Assembly: GCA_046765795.1 (NCBI GenBank)
Contig: JBKPRH010000032.1
Location: 1-14,382, forward strand
Direction: 5' to 3'
From: Gp6-AA40 sp046765795
Lineage (GTDB): Bacteria > Acidobacteriota > Vicinamibacteria > Vicinamibacterales > UBA2999
DNA length: 14,382 bases
In this document: one piece after another, positions 7,084 through 13,536 of the stretch
How positions within the stretch are numbered: the stretch's first letter is position 1
How the letters are laid out: the number at the start of each line of letters is the position of its first letter
Translations under genes and position numbers: made by a program
Notes under the pieces: generated by a model
What the model saw: only the letters and a program-made list of their open reading frames with translations
Database searches by the model: none
Told to the model about the DNA's origin: nothing

Positions 7084-9690
7084 CTACTCTGAGCGCAGCG
7101 CGACCAGAGGATCGACGCGCGTCGCACGTCGCGCCGGCACATACGAAGCGACCGTCGCCACGACGGCAAACACCACGACGACGGCGAGGAACGTCGTCGG
7201 ATCGAGTGGGGTCAGGCCGTACAACATGCCCTCGAGATACCGGCTCAATGCGGCAGCGCCACCTAATCCAACCACCACGCCGGTCACAGTCAGCATCGTG
7301 GTCTGCCGCAGGACGACCGCAAGCACCTGGACGCTCTGCGCGCCGAGCGCCATGCGAATACCGATCTCGCGGGCGCGATGCGCGACGAGATACGACAGGA
7401 CACCATAGATGCCAATGGCGGCGAGCATCATGGCCACACCTGCGAAGATGCCGAGCAGCACGGCATACAGGCGCGGGCGTGACATCGCATTCGAGACGAT
7501 CTGATCCATCGTCGCGATGTTGTCCACGGTCGCCGCCTCATCGAGTTGGCGAACGACGCCTCGCACCGATGTGGCGATCGCGGCGGGATCGGCATCGGTG
7601 CGAACCGCGAAGTACGTACCGCCCAGTCCAGGCGGCGCCGGTACGAAGTCAACGATGTAGAACTCGGATCCGCCGCGCTGATCGAGCCTGAACTGCTTGA
7701 TGTCTTCGAGAATGCCGACCACTTCCCACGATGTCTGCCCGCTGTAGATCTGCCGGCCGATCGCCGGACCGTCGAAGAAGCCGCTGCGCGCGAAGGCTTG
7801 CGTGACGAGCGCCTCGCGGCGCGCGGCCTCACCACTGCTGAACGTACGCCCTTCGACGACGCGCATACCCAAGGCCTGAATCATGCGCGGGCTCACCGCA
7901 TGCAAGCCGGGGAACGGGCCACGCGGAGGCCTGCGATCGTACGGCTGCGAGCTGACGTCGCGGCCAAAGCCTTGCTGGACCAGCGGCAGATTGTTGGCGT
8001 AGCCCGCCGCCGAGACGCCTGGCAGCGCCTCAATCCGCGCGACGAGCTGATCGGCAAACACCCGAGCCGCCGGACCTCGTGACTGACGCGGTGAGGCCTG
8101 GAACGTCACGACACGCGCCGAGTCGTAGCCGAGATCCTGCGTGGAGAGCTTGATGAAGCTGCGAATCAGCAGGCCGCCGCCGACGAGCAGCACCATCGCC
8201 ATCGCAATCTCGGCGACGACCAGTGCGCCACGCACACGGGGACTTGCGACGCGTTCGCGCACGCGATCTATCTCGCGCGCCCGCGCGTGACGAATCGCCG
8301 GCAAGAATCCGCACACGATGCCGGTCACTAACGCAGCAGCGATTGTGAACAGCAGCACCGGCACATCGATGCCAATCTCGTCGAGCCGCGGCAGACTGAC
8401 GCCGGGACCGAGGTCGCGGCGCGGCAGACTCGTGGCCAGCGCACGAAGCAGATTGATCGCGCCGATGGCCAATCCGGTGCCCGCGACTGCGCCAATCATC
8501 GCGAGCAGCGTGCTCTCGGTGAGCATCTGACGGAACAACCGCCCGGGCGACGCGCCGACCGCGCGCCGAACGGCAATCTCGTGATCGCGTGCCGCGGTGC
8601 GCGCCAACAGCAAGTTCGCGACGTTGACGCATGCGATCAGCAGGACGAGTCCGACCGCGCCGGCCAGGATCAGTAGCGCCGGCTTCACAGACGCGACGAG
8701 TTCGTCCTGCATGCCGACGGCGTCGAAACGCCCTCGGATCCGTCCGTCGGCTGCCCGCATAGTGACGTTGATCTCGTCTTCGGCGGCCAGCAGCGCGGCC
8801 CCGTCGCGCAAGCGGGCGACGGTTGCCAGACTCAGGAATGAGCCGGCCTTCGGATCCTGCCGCACATACGGAACCCAGTACTGCACGTGCGCATCGGGGA
8901 AGGCGAAGCCTTCGGGCATCACGCCGACGATGGTGCGGCCGCGCCCGTCGAGTGCGGCCACACGTCCGACAATTGCGGGATCGCTGTTGAAGTAGCGCTG
9001 CCACGTGCTGTCACTCAAGACGACGACCGCGTCCGCGCCGACGGATTCTTCGCTCGGGGCGAACGGACGACCGAGCATTGGCGAAATCCCCAGCATCGGA
9101 AATACCGAGGCGGTGATCTGCACACCGGCGAGCCGGACCGCGTCGCCCTGACCGGTGAGCGTGGCGCTCGTCTGAATGTAGCCGGCGACGTGCGAAACAC
9201 TGTGCGATGGCGCGCGCAACACCTCGAAGTGTGCCGGCTGGATCGCGCGCGCTCCGCGGGGAAGACCGCGCTCGTTGTCCGGTGCGAACAGGTACACGAG
9301 ACGATCGGCGCTCGGATACGGCAGCGGCCGCAGCAGCACAGCGCTGATGGCGCTGAAGATGGCGGTGTTAGCGCCGATGCCAAGCGCGAGCGTGGTGACC
9401 GCGATTGCGGTGAAGGCGGGCGTCCGACGCAGCGAGCGAAGACCGTGCGCCATATCGCGGCGGGCGTCGACGAGCCAGGCGAACGTGCGCGCATCGCGAT
9501 GCAGATCGTGTGCGTGCGCGGCGCTGCCCAACGCGCGCCGCGCCGCAAGGCGCGCGTCATCAATGCTCATGCCGCGGCGCACGTACTCGTCCTCGAGCAG
9601 CGCGAGGTGCGCGTTGATCTCACGCGTGACCTCCTCGGCGGAGCGGTCTTCTCGAAACACGTTGAGCAACCGCTGCAGAAACCGGCGCAT
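7084..9690 (-). CDS. ADOP-type ABC transporter permease (ADOP-A)
   Basis: This 868-aa protein starts at ATG 9690, one base after the padR stop (TAACATG), which implies translational coupling; a longer reading from 9768 overlaps padR and has a low-complexity Ser-rich start, so it was rejected. The order is: permease prefix (about 1-88, HLALLEDEYVRRGM), first membrane segment (GIGANTAIFS), periplasmic MacB-like domain with VGVMPEGFAFPD, FtsX module (ACVNVANLLLARTAARDHEIAVRRAVGAS), membrane pair (VAEIAMAMVLLVGGGLLIRS), second periplasmic domain (about 530-740), and second FtsX module (REIGIRMALGAQ) ending RATRVDPLVALRSE. It retains both modules intact. It is an inner-membrane protein of the duplicated orphan permease type; the substrate is not known. 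Its 3' end is nearly the same in DNA sequence as that of ADOP-B. The PadR gene upstream suggests induction by a small hydrophobic ligand, an inference from PadR biology. Confidence 0.94.
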   Translation of the reverse strand: MRRFLQRLLNVFREDRSAEEVTREINAHLALLEDEYVRRGMSIDDARLAARRALGSAAHAHDLHRDARTFAWLVDARRDMAHGLRSLRRTPAFTAIAVTTLALGIGANTAIFSAISAVLLRPLPYPSADRLVYLFAPDNERGLPRGARAIQPAHFEVLRAPSHSVSHVAGYIQTSATLTGQGDAVRLAGVQITASVFPMLGISPMLGRPFAPSEESVGADAVVVLSDSTWQRYFNSDPAIVGRVAALDGRGRTIVGVMPEGFAFPDAHVQYWVPYVRQDPKAGSFLSLATVARLRDGAALLAAEDEINVTMRAADGRIRGRFDAVGMQDELVASVKPALLILAGAVGLVLLIACVNVANLLLARTAARDHEIAVRRAVGASPGRLFRQMLTESTLLAMIGAVAGTGLAIGAINLLRALATSLPRRDLGPGVSLPRLDEIGIDVPVLLFTIAAALVTGIVCGFLPAIRHARAREIDRVRERVASPRVRGALVVAEIAMAMVLLVGGGLLIRSFIKLSTQDLGYDSARVVTFQASPRQSRGPAARVFADQLVARIEALPGVSAAGYANNLPLVQQGFGRDVSSQPYDRRPPRGPFPGLHAVSPRMIQALGMRVVEGRTFSSGEAARREALVTQAFARSGFFDGPAIGRQIYSGQTSWEVVGILEDIKQFRLDQRGGSEFYIVDFVPAPPGLGGTYFAVRTDADPAAIATSVRGVVRQLDEAATVDNIATMDQIVSNAMSRPRLYAVLLGIFAGVAMMLAAIGIYGVLSYLVAHRAREIGIRMALGAQSVQVLAVVLRQTTMLTVTGVVVGLGGAAALSRYLEGMLYGLTPLDPTTFLAVVVVFAVVATVASYVPARRATRVDPLVALRSE

Positions 9691-9691
9691 G

Positions 9692-10027
9692 TTATGACTC
9701 GTTGAGGAGGAGCTTGTCGACAAGACCGGCGAGGCGCCGCCAGCGCTCGGCCTGTTTCTCGAGCGCACGCGAGCCGGCCTTGGTGATGCCGTAGTACTTC
9801 GCCTCGCGATTGCTTTCAGTGCGCTGCCACGCGCCCTTGATCCAGCCCTTCTGCTCGAGCCGGACCAGCGCCGGATACAGCGTCCCTTGATTGAGCATCA
9901 GCGGATGCTCGGCGACCTGCTCGAGCCGCGCCGCCAACCCGTAGGCGTGCTGCGGGCCCATCGTCGACAACGCGCGCAGCACGATCAGATCCAGCGTGCC
10001 CTGGAGGAGTTCGACTTTATCGGCCAT
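9692..10027 (-). CDS. PadR family winged-helix transcriptional repressor
   Basis: A 111-aa protein of the typical short PadR length. The N-terminal helix (LLQGTLDLIVLRAL, 7-20) leads into the winged helix-turn-helix: HAYGLAARLEQ (27-37), the recognition helix region QGTLYPALVRLEQKGWI (47-63), and the wing with REAKYYGITKAG (74-85). A C-terminal dimerisation helix follows (86-108). PadR proteins bind DNA as dimers and are released by small ligands, often phenolics or drugs. This one heads the operon with two ADOP permeases, an arrangement common in Acidobacteriota, and probably controls them. A perfect inverted repeat 5 nt upstream of its start is the likely operator. The ligand cannot be told from the sequence. 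Confidence 0.93.
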   Translation of the reverse strand: MADKVELLQGTLDLIVLRALSTMGPQHAYGLAARLEQVAEHPLMLNQGTLYPALVRLEQKGWIKGAWQRTESNREAKYYGITKAGSRALEKQAERWRRLAGLVDKLLLNES

Positions 10028-10032
10028 CGTGC

Positions 10033-10059
10033 CTCTCCACTACCGATCCAAGTGGAGAG
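10033..10059. promoter_or_regulatory. Probable PadR operator: perfect 9-9-9 inverted repeat
   Basis: CTCTCCACT (10033-10041) and AGTGGAGAG (10051-10059) are exact reverse complements separated by 9 nt. The repeat begins 5 nt upstream of the padR start codon. A further half-site, CAAGTGGAG, occurs at 10049-10057 (within the right arm) and again at 10083-10091, 34 bp away. Autorepression by PadR is the simplest reading. The arms differ from the ATGT/ACAT type described for some PadR proteins. Confidence 0.6.
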
Positions 10060-10079
10060 TGGCATATGGTCTACTGGCG

Positions 10080-10085
10080 TGTCAA
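10080..10085 (-). promoter_or_regulatory. Candidate -35 hexamer of the padR-ADOP operon
   Basis: The minus strand reads TTGACA exactly, about 53 nt upstream of the padR ATG. It overlaps the third operator half-site (10083-10091), so bound repressor would block it. No convincing -10 hexamer lies 16-18 nt downstream (that region reads GCCACTCT), which weakens the call. Confidence 0.3.
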
Positions 10086-10094
10086 GTGGAGCAA

Positions 10095-10161
10095 GGTCAA
10101 CGCAAAAGGCAAAGGTCAAAGGTCAAAGGTCAAAGGTCAGGTACTAGGTGTAGGTGCGAGG
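10095..10161 (+). repeat. Composite heptanucleotide tract, left copy
   Basis: The first part is of the GGTCAAA type: GGTCAAC at 10095, two 6-nt variants at 10102 and 10108, then three exact GGTCAAA at 10114, 10121 and 10128, and GGTCA at 10135. It passes into a second type with GGTACTA at 10140, GGTGTA at 10147 and GGTGCGA at 10153. It lies between the divergent padR and 148-aa genes. The same order of types appears on the minus strand at 10701-10632. Confidence 0.85.
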
Positions 10162-10191
10162 CGCAGCTTGGTCCGACAATGGACCGTGACT

Positions 10192-10638
10192 ATGCCGCAT
10201 CAACAGGCCTGGGATGAATCGCATTTCGACGAGATGTCGTGGCACGACAATCACGTGCATGGGTTGCGAGTTCGAAGAGGACCCAACGGGTGGGATGGAC
10301 AACTCGAGCTCGATATCGACTACATTCTCGAATGGCTGCGCCCCAGCGAGTCGACGTTCGCGTTTCGCATCGCGCCCGCCACGTTGACGTTCATCGACGT
10401 GCTCGAACTTCGTATCGAGATCGACTACGCCGCCATCAGCTTCGCCACCACACCCTTTTCGATCGCGGGGATCAGCCGTGAAGTCACCAGCCATGGCGGA
10501 ACGCGGTGGACACTGGAAATCAATCATCCAGACGGCGCGATTTCTTTTCTCGCAAGCGGCTTTCGACAAGTCCTGCGCGCGGCACCGATCGTCAAGCCCT
10601 CACAGAGCCTGACCGAGCAGGAACGCTCCGGCACCTAG
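10192..10638 (+). CDS. Conserved-looking hypothetical protein, 148 aa
   Basis: I do not recognise the family with certainty. ATG 10192 was chosen because upstream codons in this frame run through the repeat tract and give a low-complexity Lys/Gly/Gln stretch. The protein is soluble, without signal peptide or membrane segment. Notable features are a His-rich start (FDEMSWHDNHVHGLRV, 12-27), an acidic stretch (LELDIDYILEWL, 38-49), FRIAPATLTFIDVLELRIEIDY (58-79), PFSIAGISRE (88-97) and a C-terminal WTLEINHPDG...ISF...GFRQVLRAAP pattern. Alternating hydrophobics suggest a small mostly-beta domain. Its base use looks like that of its neighbours. The flanking repeat tracts are inverted relative to each other, and the right tract supplies the TAG stop. 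It could be a small ligand-binding or immunity-like protein, but nothing in the sequence decides this. Confidence 0.7.
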   Translation: MPHQQAWDESHFDEMSWHDNHVHGLRVRRGPNGWDGQLELDIDYILEWLRPSESTFAFRIAPATLTFIDVLELRIEIDYAAISFATTPFSIAGISREVTSHGGTRWTLEINHPDGAISFLASGFRQVLRAAPIVKPSQSLTEQERSGT

Positions 10639-10701
10639 GACTTAGACCTAGCACCTGAACCTAACACCTGGCTTTTGGCCTTTGCCCTTTGCCCTTTGAC
10701 C
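10632..10701 (-). repeat. Composite heptanucleotide tract, right (inverted) copy
   Basis: Ten contiguous 7-mers hold perfect phase from 10632 to 10701. Read on the plus strand, the first five (10632-10666) are CCTAACA-like, 10667 is transitional, and the last four (10674-10701) are TTTGGCC, TTTGCCC twice and TTTGACC. On the minus strand this gives GGTCAAA-type followed by GGTGTTA-type units, the same order as the left copy. The first unit contains the TAG stop of the 148-aa gene, and the tract ends 3 nt before the glgB stop codon (10705-10707). It fills the whole gap between these two convergent genes. Confidence 0.85.
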
Positions 10702-10704
10702 TGA

Positions 10705-12903
10705 CTATTTCTTCAGCAGCACAAACCCAAGCGGCGGGACGATGAGGCTAATCGACTGCTGGAAGCCGTGATCGGGGATGGGCTCGGTCTGGACGCCGCC
10801 GCCGTTGCCCATGTTGCTGCCACCATAGATCGCGGAATCACTGTTGAGGCATTCGCGATACCAGCCGGCCTCGGGCACACCGAAGCGGTAGCCGGGACGC
10901 GGCACGGGCGTGAAGTTGGCGATCATCACCGTGAAGTCGCGCGGATCGCGCGCTCGACGGATCAACGAGACGACGCTGTTCTCGTTGTCGTGACAGTCGA
11001 TCCACGAGAAGCCCGAGTGCTCGAAGTCGACCTCGTGCAGCGAGGGCTCATGCTGGTAAGCCCGATTGAGATCCTGCACCCAGCGGCGCAGCCCGCCGTG
11101 CATCGCGTCGTCGGCAAGATGCCAGTCGAGACTCTCCTCGGAATTCCACTCGCGCCACTGCCCGAACTCGCAGCCCATGAACATCAGCTTCTTGCCGGGA
11201 TGCCCGAACATGTAGCCATAGAGTGCCCGCAGCGTGGCGAACTTCTGCCACAAGTCGCCCGGCATCTTGTCGAGCATCGAGCGCTTCCCGTGCACGACCT
11301 CGTCATGTGAGAACGGCAGCACGAAGTTCTCGGTGAACGAATACAACATCGAGAACGTGATCTTCTCGTGGTGCCAGCGACGATGGACCGGGTCCTGCTC
11401 GATGTATTCGAGCATGTCGTGCATCCATCCCATGTTCCACTTGAACGTGAACCCGAGTCCGCCGACATACGTCGGACGACTCACCGCCGGCCACGCCGTG
11501 GATTCCTCAGCGACCGTGATCGTGCCGGGCACCCGTCCGTGCGTCACAGTGTTCAACTGCTGCAGGAACGACACGGCCTCGAGGTTCTCGCGTCCGCCAT
11601 ACTGATTGGGAATCCACTCGCCATGCGGCCGCGAGTAATCGAGATAGAGCATCGATGCCACCGCATCGACGCGGAGCCCGTCAACGTGAAATTCCTCCAG
11701 CCAGTACAAGGCGCTACTGAGCAGGAACGATCGCACCTCGTTGCGACCATAGTTGAAGATCAACGTGCCCCAGTCGCGGTGCTCGCCTTTTCGCGGATCG
11801 GCGTGCTCGTACAGCGCCGTGCCGTCGAACTCGGCGAGGCCGTGCCGATCCTTTGGGAAGTGGCCGGGCACCCAGTCCAGGATCACACCGAGACCGTAGC
11901 GATGACAGGTGTCCACGAAGTGTCGAAAGTCATCGGGCGTGCCGAACCGGCTCGTCGGCGCGAAGAACCCGAGCACCTGATATCCCCACGATCCGGAGAA
12001 TGGGTGCTCCATCACCGGCAGCAACTCGATGTGCGTGTATCCCATCTCGCGCACGTAGGGCACGAGCGTGTCCGCCAACTCGCGATAGGTCAGATAGCGA
12101 TGGTTCTCGGCGGGCACACGACGCCACGATCCGAGATGCACTTCGTAGGTGGACACCGGGCGATCGTGCCAGCTGCCGGCGGCTGGCCGGTCGCGCATCC
12201 AGTCGGTATCGCCCCACTCGTAATCAGCGTGATTCCAAATCACTGACGCTGAGCGAGGCGGGACCTCGAAGAATTGTGCGTAGGGGTCGGCCTTCTCGAT
12301 CAGATGTCCGGCGTGTGTGCGGACCTCGAACTTGTAGCAGGCACCTGGCGTCAGCTCGGGGACGAACAGTTCCCACACGCCCGACGGCACCAGTTTGCGC
12401 ATCGGATGCACACGCCCGTCCCATCCATTGAAATCGCCGATGACGCTCACGCGCTGCGCATTCGGCGCCCACACCGCGAAGTGCACCCCGGTCACATCGC
12501 CAATCGTGGTCAGGTGCGAGCCAAACTTCTCCCACGCGCGATGGTGCGTGCCCTCAGCGAAGAGGTGCAGATCGTAGTCAGACAGGACCTGGCCGTACTG
12601 ATACGGATCGATGACATCGCGTACGGCGCTGCCTTCGTGTACGCGGAATCGGTAAGCGACGTCAGAGACATTGCCGACGAGCGGAACGCGTGCTTCGAAG
12701 AGCCCGGCCGGATGACGCCGTGGCATCGGTGTCACCGCGTCCGCGGTGATCAGCTCTACCGCTGATGCCCCTGGCTGCATCGTCCGCAGCACGACCGCCG
12801 GACGATGATCGACTTTGACCTCGTGACGTCCGAGCACAGCAAATGGATCGCTGCTCGTACCCGACGCGACCGCAGCAATGGCAGGGTCAACTGTGTCTGT
12901 CAC
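10705..12903 (-). CDS. glgB: 1,4-alpha-glucan branching enzyme
   Basis: GlgB forms alpha-1,6 branches in glycogen by cutting and transferring alpha-1,4 chains. GTG 12903 gives 732 aa (E. coli GlgB has 728), starts in register with the E. coli N-terminus (DPFAVLGRHE) and has GAGGGG 8 nt upstream; a GTG at 12966 would add 21 residues and lacks a ribosome binding site. The order is: N1 domain (about 10-115), CBM48 domain (about 135-235, FAVWAPNAQRVSVIGDFNGWDG), GH13 catalytic barrel (about 250-630), and C-terminal beta domain. Catalytic residues are the Asp in DGLRVDAV (413), the Glu in VAEEST (466) and the Asp in FSHDEVVHGK (534), each at the E. coli position plus 8. DWVPGHF and EFGQWREW are also present. 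The enzyme is cytoplasmic. It stands alone here, without other glg genes, divergent from the isomerase gene. Confidence 0.96.
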   Translation of the reverse strand: MTDTVDPAIAAVASGTSSDPFAVLGRHEVKVDHRPAVVLRTMQPGASAVELITADAVTPMPRRHPAGLFEARVPLVGNVSDVAYRFRVHEGSAVRDVIDPYQYGQVLSDYDLHLFAEGTHHRAWEKFGSHLTTIGDVTGVHFAVWAPNAQRVSVIGDFNGWDGRVHPMRKLVPSGVWELFVPELTPGACYKFEVRTHAGHLIEKADPYAQFFEVPPRSASVIWNHADYEWGDTDWMRDRPAAGSWHDRPVSTYEVHLGSWRRVPAENHRYLTYRELADTLVPYVREMGYTHIELLPVMEHPFSGSWGYQVLGFFAPTSRFGTPDDFRHFVDTCHRYGLGVILDWVPGHFPKDRHGLAEFDGTALYEHADPRKGEHRDWGTLIFNYGRNEVRSFLLSSALYWLEEFHVDGLRVDAVASMLYLDYSRPHGEWIPNQYGGRENLEAVSFLQQLNTVTHGRVPGTITVAEESTAWPAVSRPTYVGGLGFTFKWNMGWMHDMLEYIEQDPVHRRWHHEKITFSMLYSFTENFVLPFSHDEVVHGKRSMLDKMPGDLWQKFATLRALYGYMFGHPGKKLMFMGCEFGQWREWNSEESLDWHLADDAMHGGLRRWVQDLNRAYQHEPSLHEVDFEHSGFSWIDCHDNENSVVSLIRRARDPRDFTVMIANFTPVPRPGYRFGVPEAGWYRECLNSDSAIYGGSNMGNGGGVQTEPIPDHGFQQSISLIVPPLGFVLLKK

Positions 12904-12972
12904 CGCGGTCGCCCCTCGACTGTGTTCGGGGGGACCTGAACGAGCGTCTCGCGAGTCGGACGGCACGAGAAA

Positions 12973-12978
12973 ATTGTA
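12973..12978 (-). promoter_or_regulatory. Candidate -10 box for glgB
   Basis: The minus strand reads TACAAT, five of six matches to TATAAT. The start of transcription would fall near 12966, giving a leader of about 63 nt to the GTG at 12903, or a leaderless start at the alternative GTG at 12966. No recognisable -35 hexamer lies at standard spacing. Confidence 0.35.
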
Positions 12979-12985
12979 TCGCGAC

Positions 12986-12999
12986 GAGGTGATATCCTC
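12986..12999 (+). promoter_or_regulatory. Overlapping -10 box and Shine-Dalgarno-like element before the isomerase gene
   Basis: GAGGTGAT (12986-12993) is complementary to the usual 3' end of 16S rRNA but ends 11 nt from the ATG at 13005, farther than is ideal. TATCCT (12993-12998) could be a -10 box placing the transcript start on the ATG itself. GAGG and CCTC (12996-12999) can also pair around TGATAT. Which reading is right, leadered or leaderless, cannot be settled here. Confidence 0.3.
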
Positions 13000-13004
13000 T
13001 TCGA

Positions 13005-13517
13005 ATGGCTGTGTATGCAGATTTCGTCACGACGGAAGGCAACTTCACGATTCGGCTCTTCGATAAGGAGGCGCCGAATACCGTCGCCAACTTCGTGGGG
13101 CTTGCGGAAGGCACCAGGGAATGGACCGACCCGCGCACGAACCAGAAGAGCCAGCAGCCGTACTACGACGGCATCATCTTCCATCGCGTGATCGACGGGT
13201 TCATGATTCAGGGCGGCGATCCGCTTGGCAAGGGCTACGGTGGACCCGGCTACAAATTCGCCGACGAGTTCCATCCGACCCTCCGTCACAGCAAGCCCGG
13301 GATGCTCTCGATGGCCAATGCCGGGCCGAACACCAATGGTGGACAGTTCTTCATCACGCTCGCGCCGACGCCACATCTCGACAATCGTCACTCGGTGTTT
13401 GGCGAGGTCGAAAGCGGGATGGATATCGTGCGGAAGATCGGCAGCACGAAGACCGGCGCGCAGGATCGTCCGGTGAAAGACGTCGTCATTCAGTCGGTCA
13501 AGATCAGGCGAGACTAA
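13005..13517 (+). CDS. Cyclophilin-type peptidyl-prolyl cis-trans isomerase
   Basis: A 170-aa single-domain cyclophilin that speeds cis-trans isomerisation of proline peptide bonds and helps protein folding. It lacks a signal peptide, so it should be cytoplasmic. The active-site set is present: Arg61 in FHRVIDGF, Phe66, Met67 and Gln69 in GFMIQGGDP, the NGGQFFIT strand (111-118), and Leu125 and His129 in HLDNRHSVFGEV. The position of the human cyclophilin A Trp121, which governs cyclosporin binding, is His124, so weak drug binding is expected, as in many bacterial enzymes. A short extra loop (REWTDPRTNQKSQQP, 38-52) lies before the catalytic strand. The gene is 19 nt upstream of the sigma factor gene on the same strand and may be cotranscribed with it. 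Confidence 0.95.
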   Translation: MAVYADFVTTEGNFTIRLFDKEAPNTVANFVGLAEGTREWTDPRTNQKSQQPYYDGIIFHRVIDGFMIQGGDPLGKGYGGPGYKFADEFHPTLRHSKPGMLSMANAGPNTNGGQFFITLAPTPHLDNRHSVFGEVESGMDIVRKIGSTKTGAQDRPVKDVVIQSVKIRRD

Positions 13518-13529
13518 CTTCCAACTCCG
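13516..13529 (+). repeat. Two-unit AAYTCCC-type heptanucleotide tract
   Basis: AACTTCC (13516) and AACTCCG (13523) are two 7-nt units close to the repeat type at 4314-4369. The first begins with the AA of the isomerase stop codon TAA, as at 4314. With only two units this could be chance. Confidence 0.35.
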
Positions 13530-13536
13530 AGGTGAC

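Noticed and set aside
8030..9004. Minus-strand open frame (324 codons) inside ADOP-A in another frame
   Set aside because: Very Arg-rich composition typical of a shifted frame in GC-rich DNA; ADOP-A is intact and motif-rich through the same stretch.
4406..9690. A MacB-type tripartite efflux system
   Set aside because: No ATPase domain, periplasmic adaptor or outer-membrane channel gene is present; the permeases have the duplicated orphan form with a cytosolic prefix instead.
9691..9768. Longer ADOP-A start overlapping padR
   Set aside because: The extension is low-complexity and Ser-rich; the permease prefix begins properly at MRRFLQRLL (ATG 9690), one base after the padR stop.
10066..10191. 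Upstream extension of the 148-aa protein by 42 residues
   Set aside because: The added residues are the translation of the operator region and the heptanucleotide tract (Lys/Gly/Gln-rich), so they are unlikely to be protein.
11368..12246. Plus-strand open frame (292 codons) opposite glgB
   Set aside because: No recognisable domain, and glgB catalytic residues are encoded on the other strand across the same interval.
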